Of a stretch of DNA of 28,298 nt, positions 22,187 to 28,298 are shown in pieces. This stretch comes from Glutinoglossum americanum (taxonomy: Eukaryota; Ascomycota; Geoglossomycetes; Geoglossales; Geoglossaceae), in contig JAGHQL010000249.1 of the NCBI GenBank assembly GCA_020080175.1, forward strand, positions 1 to 28,298, in the 5' to 3' direction. A model generated the notes under the pieces. That model did not search any database. It was given only the letters and a program-made list of their open reading frames with translations, and was not told where the DNA came from. The stretch's first letter is position 1. The number at the start of each line of letters is the position of its first letter. Made by a program: the position numbers and the translations under genes.

Positions 22187-25100
22187 ATGGCTTCTGTACT
22201 TCCCTTAGCTACTTCTTCTTCCTCTGACCAGATCTCAAATGTCACAGTAACTCATGACCTTATGAACACCCATGCTGGAAACGGTGTTAATGAGGTGGAA
22301 ACAGAAACAAAGATGGCCAACGGCATCACAGATGAAATAAACGAAGCTGATTTCCTGAAAGGGCTCACTGAGAATGTCCGAGATCAGGATGATCTTGAAC
22401 GCGATATTGCAAACCAGGTTAGATCTCGTCTTCAGACGCATGCAAGGCGTTTTAGTAAACTGACAGATGATGTCACTCTAGGCCGATAAGCTACTTCTAG
22501 AGCAGGCGGATGAGCGAGATCAACGGAGGCTGGAGAAGACAAATATTGACAGAGAGTAGGGACTATCTGTATCAATTACCACGTGTTATCGAGAGCTAAT
22601 ATCTTTGGTGGCTAGAAAGCTCATTTCCCAGAAACACAAACTTCAAGAGCGCCTTCTGCAAGCAGGTCCCTCAACAAGCGCACGCCTAACTGTGGAGATC
22701 GAGGATGTAAGCAGAAAGATCACAGGTTTAGATAAGGACCTTGTGCAGATCCAAAATCGCATCGACAAACGCCATGAACCAGGCGACAATGGTGCGGATA
22801 CGGCGCCTGAAGCTGGTGCGAAGAGGTTACCGGATGAGAGCCAAAGAGAGTTTCTCATTCGCACAGGAAAAATAACTCCATTTTCCACCATCGGAGGAGT
22901 CACAAGATCTGCCACCAATTTGGATGGAGCTATACTAGAACTGGAAGGGGAGATAGATTCGGTTGTTGAACCAACGATTGGCGAGAAGGAACTCCTGTCG
23001 CATCAGAACTTGCGACTTCCTGGCTTCGCAGATGACCTAGGGAGTGAGAGCAGTACTACCGCTGAGGTGTTGGATCGAAGACCAATTAAACGTAGGAGGC
23101 TGCGGAAGCCGTCGATTGGATCGCATAGCCGACTCGATACCGGCCTACCTACCGATGAAATAGAGAGCGATGATGCGTTCACTCCTGATTTGGACGATAT
23201 GGAGCTTGATCTTGAGGAAGATGAATCCCAAGATGACGAGAGTGACCACCTTAAGACCGGAACCCGCTCCAAGAAAAAATCTAAGCGGAAAGGAAAGAAT
23301 ACAAAGGCTGATGAAGTCCGGAAGGAGGATTTCAGTGGCCTTGACGATGGCAATGAAAAATTGTACCAGGCTCGCCTGTGTAGCTGGGTAGAGCGGCGGA
23401 GCGAAGCTAGGAAGAAGAAAACCAACTCGCACTGCACAGAAGCTGAATCTGATACACTTGAGGCTAGCAGTTCTGAAGCGCACCGAGCTGATGTACCAGA
23501 GTGGCTGATGCCGCACCCCACAAAGCCTGACGAAGTGCTCGGAGATGGCTATCGTATTCCTGGCGATATTTACCCTGCTCTATTCGGCTACCAGAAAATT
23601 GGTGTTCAGTGGTTACGGGAACTATACGTCCAACACGTGGGTGGTATCATTGGGGATGAAATGGGTCTTGGAAAAACCATTCAAGTTATCTCATTTCTTG
23701 CTGGCCTCCACTACAGCAAAATGCTTACGAAACCTGTCATCGTTGTTGCTCCCGCTACACTACTGAAACAGTGGGTGAACGAATTCCACCGTTGGTGGCC
23801 TCCCCTCAGGGTATCCATCTTACATACCTCTGGCAGCGGCATGTTGAATGTTCGTGGTGAAGCACGCAAGGAGGAAGAAGATAATATCTACGGGACGACG
23901 GAAATCCGACCTACCAAGGCACGGGGTAGCGCCGAAAAGATCATCAAGAGAGTTGTGGATCTGGGTCACGTTTTGGTCACCACATACGCTGGGCTGAAAA
24001 CATACGGTGATCTTCTCATTCCGGTTGAATGGGAGTACGCAGTCCTCGATGAAGGACATAAAATTCGCAATCCAAATGCTGAGGTGACGATTTATTGTAA
24101 AGAGCTCAAAACTGCCAACCGTGTTATCCTCTCCGGGACCCCGATGCAGAACAATCTGACCGAGCTCTGGTCACTCTTCGACTTTGTCTTTCCAATGCGC
24201 TTAGGCACCTTAGTCAACTTCCGCAATCAGTTTGAGATACCTATTAAACTTGGTGGATACGCCAATGCAAACAACCTGCAGGTTGAGACTGCCATGAAGT
24301 GCGCAGAAATCTTGAAGGATACTATCAGTGCATATTTACTCCAGCGTCTGAAGGTGGATGTTGCGGCGGACTTGCCTAAGAAGAGCGAGCAGGTTTTGTT
24401 CTGCAAGTTAACGAAACTCCAAAAGGAATCGTATGAGAACTTCTTGGGTTCGGATGAGCTGAAGTCTATCCTAAACGGTCGACGCCAGGCCCTTTATGGT
24501 ATTGACATTCTACGCAAAATCTGCAATCACCCAGATCTGGTTAATCGAGACACCCTGAAGCACAAATCAGGATACAAGTATGGTAGCGGGTCTAAGTCCG
24601 GAAAGATGCAGGTTATCAAGGCTTTGCTTGGGATGTTCAAGCAATTCGGGCACAAAGCCCTCCTGTTCTGCCAAACCCGCATCATGCTTGACATTATAGA
24701 GAATTATATTAAGGATCTTGGGGGGCTTAACTATCGCCGCATGGACGGAACCACCAATATCAAAGACCGACAAAGCCTGGTAGATGAGTTCAACAACACG
24801 GATGATATCCACGTGTTCCTCCTCACAACTAAGGTTGGCGGCCTTGGTGTCAACTTGACCGGAGCGGACAGGGTCATCATATTTGACCCCGACTGGAATC
24901 CTTCTACAGATGTACAAGCGCGGGAACGCGCCTGGCGACTGGGTCAGAAGAAGGAAGTAACAATCTTCCGGTTGTTGACGTCCGGCACAATTGAAGAGAA
25001 GATATATCACCGGCAAATCTTTAAGCAATTCCTTATCAACAAAATCCTTCGTGATCCCAAACAACGCCAGACGTTTCAGATGAAGGATTTACACGATCTT

Positions 25101-25934
25101 TTCACGCTCGGATCGACCGAGGATGGCCAAACGGAGACTGGACAGATATTCAAAGGCACCGAGGTGCGATATGATAAAGTCATCCCCGTGGAACATGAAG
25201 AGAATGTCCTACCTTCCCCTGCAGCGTCCGTCGGTCTTCTAGACGTGGAAGGCATTGCGAATATCGAAGACTACCGAGGAGGGGAAGAGAGTGGGAAGAA
25301 ATCACTTGAGGCTGGACGTGAAGCCCGTATTATGGAGGGTATCTTTGCAAACTCTGGTGTCCACAGTGCTCTGGAACACGATCAGATAATCAGTGGCAAA
25401 AAGGTTCAGGCTGACCCCAAGATCATCGAACGGGAAGCGAAAAAGGTCGCCGCTGAAGCAGCTAGAGAACTAAAGAAGGCTGCGGAGGCGGCTCGTAATA
25501 TTCCTGTGGGAACACCGACCTGGACTGGGCAATTCGGAGTGACTGGTAGACCCGCCAATCCAGGAGGTGGCGGAAGGGGCGGACCGTCCTCCGTTAGTAT
25601 CCTTGCAAACCTTCAAGGCCGCCAAGCGGCTGCGCAGGGTGGCAGCAGCAGCAGTTCAAGAGCAAGTACACCCATTCCACCTAGCCGAGGCGGCAACAGT
25701 CGAGCACTCACGGGCAAAGACTTCATGAAGCAGATTCATGATTTCCTTCTCGTGCATGGTGGTCAGGCGCGGTCACAGATGCTGGTAGACCAATTCAACT
25801 GGCAGTGCACCACGCCACAAAAGACAGCGCAATTCACAGCTATGCTTCGTGAACTTGCTACGAAGGATGACGCGGGCGCTAGGCGGGGCAGGGCGGTGTG
25901 GATACTCAAGGACGAGTACAAATGCCAACCATAA
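22187..25934 (+). CDS. rad26: Rad26/CSB-like Snf2 ATPase of transcription-coupled repair
   Basis: Three exons (22187-22417, 22482-22555, 22616-25934; introns of 64 and 60 bp) give 1207 residues. The two short introns restore the conserved N-terminus NQ-ADKLLLEQADERDQRRLEK and NIDRE-KLISQKHKL, a coiled coil preceded by the leucine-latch-like EADFLKGLTENVRDQDDLER. The ATPase core is complete: motif I DEMGLGKT (Lys455), motif II DEGH (580-583), motif III SGTPMQNNLTELWSLFDFVF, motif V VGGLGVNLTGADRVI and motif VI VQARERAWRLGQ. Lys-rich nuclear signals lie near residues 310-330. The C-terminal KQIHDFLLVHGG...VDQFNWQ segment looks like a winged-helix/ubiquitin-binding end. Rad26 binds stalled RNA polymerase II to start repair. 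Confidence 0.95.
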
Positions 25935-26585
25935 TCCTGTGTATGTACATACATATAAGATGCACCAAGGTACTGTAGTAGACCGGTAGATAGCAAGGTA
26001 GACGGGTCCGTAAATAAAGGATTATCATGACCATCACGAACTGTAGGTTGTGTGTATCCAGCGACTTGGATATGGGATTTGTGGTCGGGGACCTCGCTTG
26101 ACGGTGTGGCGGGGACAGATGCCAATTTTAGACGTGGATGCGCTTTCTCCCCGACAACCATTGTCAGTGGCCCGTGCTTGCAACGCCACGCTAACTAGAC
26201 CCGTCTTTCCTTCCGATTTTCCCTTCCCCTTGCTGTCCTTCACCACTTGAGTGCTCCGACCGCACACTCCTCGATTGTTGTCCACGAACTCATCATCTTC
26301 TTCTCCATACGCTCGTTATCCCGTCATTCGTTCGCCAGGTGATTTACCGTTTTGGAGAGTCGGGAAGGTCGCATCCGGTGATAGCTATTTTGGGAATCAT
26401 AACAGGGGCTGACAACAATATCACAACATTCCGGGCGATCGGTCATCCTGAGGCCTCGATCCATCGCGAAAACCCTTTAACACAACTGATTGGGGGTCAA
26501 ACGTGTAATTTTGACCAAGAAGGCCAATTAAGGCACTTTGTTCCCACGGTCGGAGGTTTTACTTTCATTGTCAACAGTGCACAAC
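25935..26585. other. rad26 3' region and promoter of the next gene
   Basis: No gene seen in 651 bp. Seven bases after the rad26 stop comes the perfect 14-bp palindrome TGTATGTACATACA (25941-25954), carrying TATGTA, the fungal 3'-end efficiency element, so it probably helps polyadenylation. A 7-bp-arm hairpin GGTCAAA/TTTGACC lies at 26495-26516. Confidence 0.5.
25941..25954 (+). terminator. Likely 3'-end processing element of rad26
   Basis: TGTATGTACATACA directly follows the stop codon and includes TATGTA, the yeast-type efficiency element for cleavage and polyadenylation. Being palindromic it could work on either strand. Confidence 0.35.
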
Positions 26586-27630
26586 ATGCGGAACCTTCAG
26601 CTGTTAATTCTCAGTTCCACTCTGCTTCTACTCGCGACGTTTTCATCTGCGTGGCCATGGCCTCCGTACGATGTTCTCAAACGGGATGACACTAGTTAGT
26701 GTCCATCATCCTCCACCCGTCCATGAGATGATGCTGACATCTTGTAGGCACTAGTCCCGGGTCTGGTTCTAGTTCTGCCACTTCTGCCGCCTCTACCACT
26801 GCTGGCACCGATACCTCGGCCACGGCCAAGGGATCGAAAACCGGTAGTGGCTCAGCGTCAGGCACCATAACTGGGTCTGGGAGTTCCTCACCCACCGGCT
26901 CGAACAGCACCAAATCTGCGAAATCGAAGACCACAGAGATTGATCCACGTGTACCAGCGGGAGGCATTCAGATGTTGACGCCTTCAGCGCTCGCAGCACC
27001 CTCATACTACAAGATCGGAGAGTTTGTTACGTTTGGATGGAATTACACTAGTTTAAGCGTGTCGCCGACGGCGGTCGACATTGTGGCGAGTTGCCAGAGA
27101 AATGATCAGGTCTATACGATTGCGATGAATCAATCTCTGAACGGAACTCAGGCCGTGACGTGGGATACAGGTGCCTACCAGAGTACGGCAACAGTACCAT
27201 TGTTGACGTGAGTTGTTCTTGCCTTCTGTCCATTTCAACGATGAAATGACAGTCCCAACGTGAGGATCTTAAACTGATGGGAAGGCTCTTCTAGTGAGAC
27301 CTACACCCTCGTAGTCTACGATGTGGACAAGGGAATCTCTGCCACAGCTTCTCCTGGATACTTTGGTGTATTCAACCAATTCACTTTCGGGATGTATACA
27401 CCAAAACCTTATACACCCCTCAATGGTTTGTAATCCCTACTCTGTGAAACCCTCTATTCAGATGATTGGCTCCTTACTAATCATCTATTTCCCAAATAGA
27501 ATATAAATGTGCTACCTGCAGCTCTGCCATTTCGGATATGGAACGCGCGACGCTAAAGTTTATGTTCGGTATGACTATCATTACTGTCTTGTCCTTTACG
27601 TGGTTTGTTGGTGGACTAGGCATCCATTAG
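26586..27630 (+). CDS. DUF7137-type secretory-pathway membrane protein
   Basis: Four exons (26586-26694, 26748-27207, 27295-27425, 27500-27630; introns 53, 87 and 74 bp) give 276 residues. The start is a signal peptide (LQLLILSSTLLLLATFSSAW), followed by a Ser/Thr/Gly-rich linker (about residues 36-90) fit for O-glycosylation. The conserved domain follows, with IDPRVPAGGIQML, YYKIGEFVTFGWNYTSLSVS, TWDTGAYQSTATVPLLT and GVFNQFTFGMYTPKPYTPLN. A CATC motif and a C-terminal membrane segment (LKFMFGMTIITVLSFTWFV, about 252-270) end it, so it is type I with a very short cytosolic tail. The architecture matches fungal DUF7137 proteins, whose function is unknown. The family name is from memory; the exon model itself is firm. 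Confidence 0.85.
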
Positions 27631-28044
27631 GTGCCTTTTCATTGCTGCCATCGTCACGAGCCCTCGATTCTTATTTAATTCCTCTAATAATTGCATAACT
27701 GGTGGGTTCCGTTTCCGATCGAAAGCTTCTCCTGTTACATATTTTATCTCTCCGTTCATTATTGCCTGATATGAGGTCACTCCATGGATGGGTATGGGGG
27801 CGTGTTCTGGTATCTGCGATGATTTTGAAAAGGGGAAAAAAAAAACAAACAGTTAAATTAAAGAAAGTTTTCAAAAATATGAAGGGGATCCTGTCCGCGG
27901 TATAGGACCGCGCCACATCGCAACCTTTTCTTTCCTATCAATACCCACCACCGCCTGTGCAGACGAATTCCACCCCACTACCAGTTAATCCCCCATACCA
28001 AATACAAATCAAAAAAACACGAAAGGAGATGGGGGAAGTTGCTG
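27631..28044. other. 3' region of the DUF7137-type gene
   Basis: No gene recognised. It contains an A-rich tract (27833-27845) and, at 28011-28017, seven A on the + strand, that is a T7 run on the - strand downstream of the structured locus described next. Confidence 0.5.
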
Positions 28045-28180
28045 TTATTGCCTCGGGGAATCGAACCCCTCGGCCTCTCCCTTTCCGTAAAGGGGATGGG
28101 AGGGGTATCAATCGTAGAACGCCTAGAGCGGTAAATCGAATCTCGAGAAAGTCCAGAGGCGTGCCACCGCTGCACCGAGG
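28045..28180 (-). ncRNA. Candidate structured pol III-type RNA, not a normal tRNA
   Basis: The - strand carries GGTTCGATTCC (28067-28057), a perfect tRNA B-box/T-loop word, and a T7 run 40 bp downstream (28017-28011) that could end pol III transcription. Stems that can form: GTGC/GCAC (28161-28164 with 28072+100 region, 28172-28175), AGGCG/CGCCT (28157-28161 with 28120-28124), CCCTTT/AAAGGG hairpin (28079-28094), and GCC..GGGG/CCCC..GGC around the T-loop (28050-28074) with a GA/GA internal loop. CCTCGG at the 5' side can pair with CCGAGG at the 3' side. No 7-bp acceptor stem with correct spacing and no proper anticodon loop with U33 could be built, so it is either a decayed tRNA or SINE-like relic, or another pol III RNA. 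Confidence 0.3.
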
Positions 28181-28298
28181 AAGCTTACCGAGGGGAAGCG
28201 TGTTGTGCCGTTTCCAAGGAGGAACGGCAGAGGAGGAGGAGGGGCCACAGTCTTTTGGCGAGGCCAGGGTCGCGTGCCGCGTCGATCGGCTGCACAAC

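Noticed and set aside
26339-26689. 116-codon frame before and across the start of the DUF7137-type gene
   Set aside because: Overlaps the signal-peptide exon in another frame and has no known motif; the signal peptide and spliced domain in the other frame are convincing.
28045-28180. A regular intron-containing tRNA on the - strand
   Set aside because: The B-box fits, but positions 66-72 do not pair with any 5' sequence, base pair 49:65 would be A:G, and no anticodon loop with U33 and a purine at 37 can be placed.
27938-28297. 119-codon frame on the - strand at the right edge
   Set aside because: Low-complexity composition and overlap with the structured, B-box-bearing locus; no domain seen.

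Overview
The window is nuclear DNA of a filamentous ascomycete (Pezizomycotina, probably a Eurotiomycete of the Aspergillus/Penicillium type; the lineage is inferred). The evidence is many short GT-AG introns of 42-98 bp with CTAAC/CTGAC-like branch points, a fungal DUF7137-type secretory protein, an ESCRT-II Snf8, a Yak1 kinase and a fungal eIF3c. All exon models below were spliced by hand. Nearly all give a whole number of codons and a protein of the family's usual length, which is the main internal check on them.

Left part (1 to about 11 kb) is accessory and partly decayed. It holds the 3' end of a TPR-repeat gene; a patchwork with a 5' fragment of an MFS sugar transporter and faint ankyrin-like relics; a gamma-glutamylcyclotransferase-like (AIG2) gene with an in-frame stop; a 172-bp MITE with TA target duplication; an F-box/ankyrin gene; an intact seven-exon ABCG half-transporter; and, tail to tail with it, a four-exon thiol/thiopurine-type S-methyltransferase that is hard to see because its exons are short. 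The transporter and methyltransferase together suggest a small detoxification or export module (inference).

Right part (about 11.4 to 27.6 kb) is a dense block of conserved housekeeping genes: aar2 (U5 snRNP assembly, +), rps16 (40S protein uS9, -), snf8/vps22 (ESCRT-II, +), nip1/eIF3c (-), yak1 (DYRK kinase, -), rad26/CSB (Snf2 repair ATPase, +) and a DUF7137-type membrane protein (+). rps16/snf8 and yak1/rad26 are divergent pairs sharing promoters; aar2/rps16 and snf8/nip1 converge.

The last 250 bp hold a GC-rich locus on the - strand with a B-box-like sequence, several predicted stems and a run of seven T downstream. It resembles a pol III transcript but does not fold as a normal tRNA. 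Other points of interest are two GC-AG introns, a promoter motif shared by rps16 and nip1, and a sharp change from accessory to housekeeping content near 11 kb.
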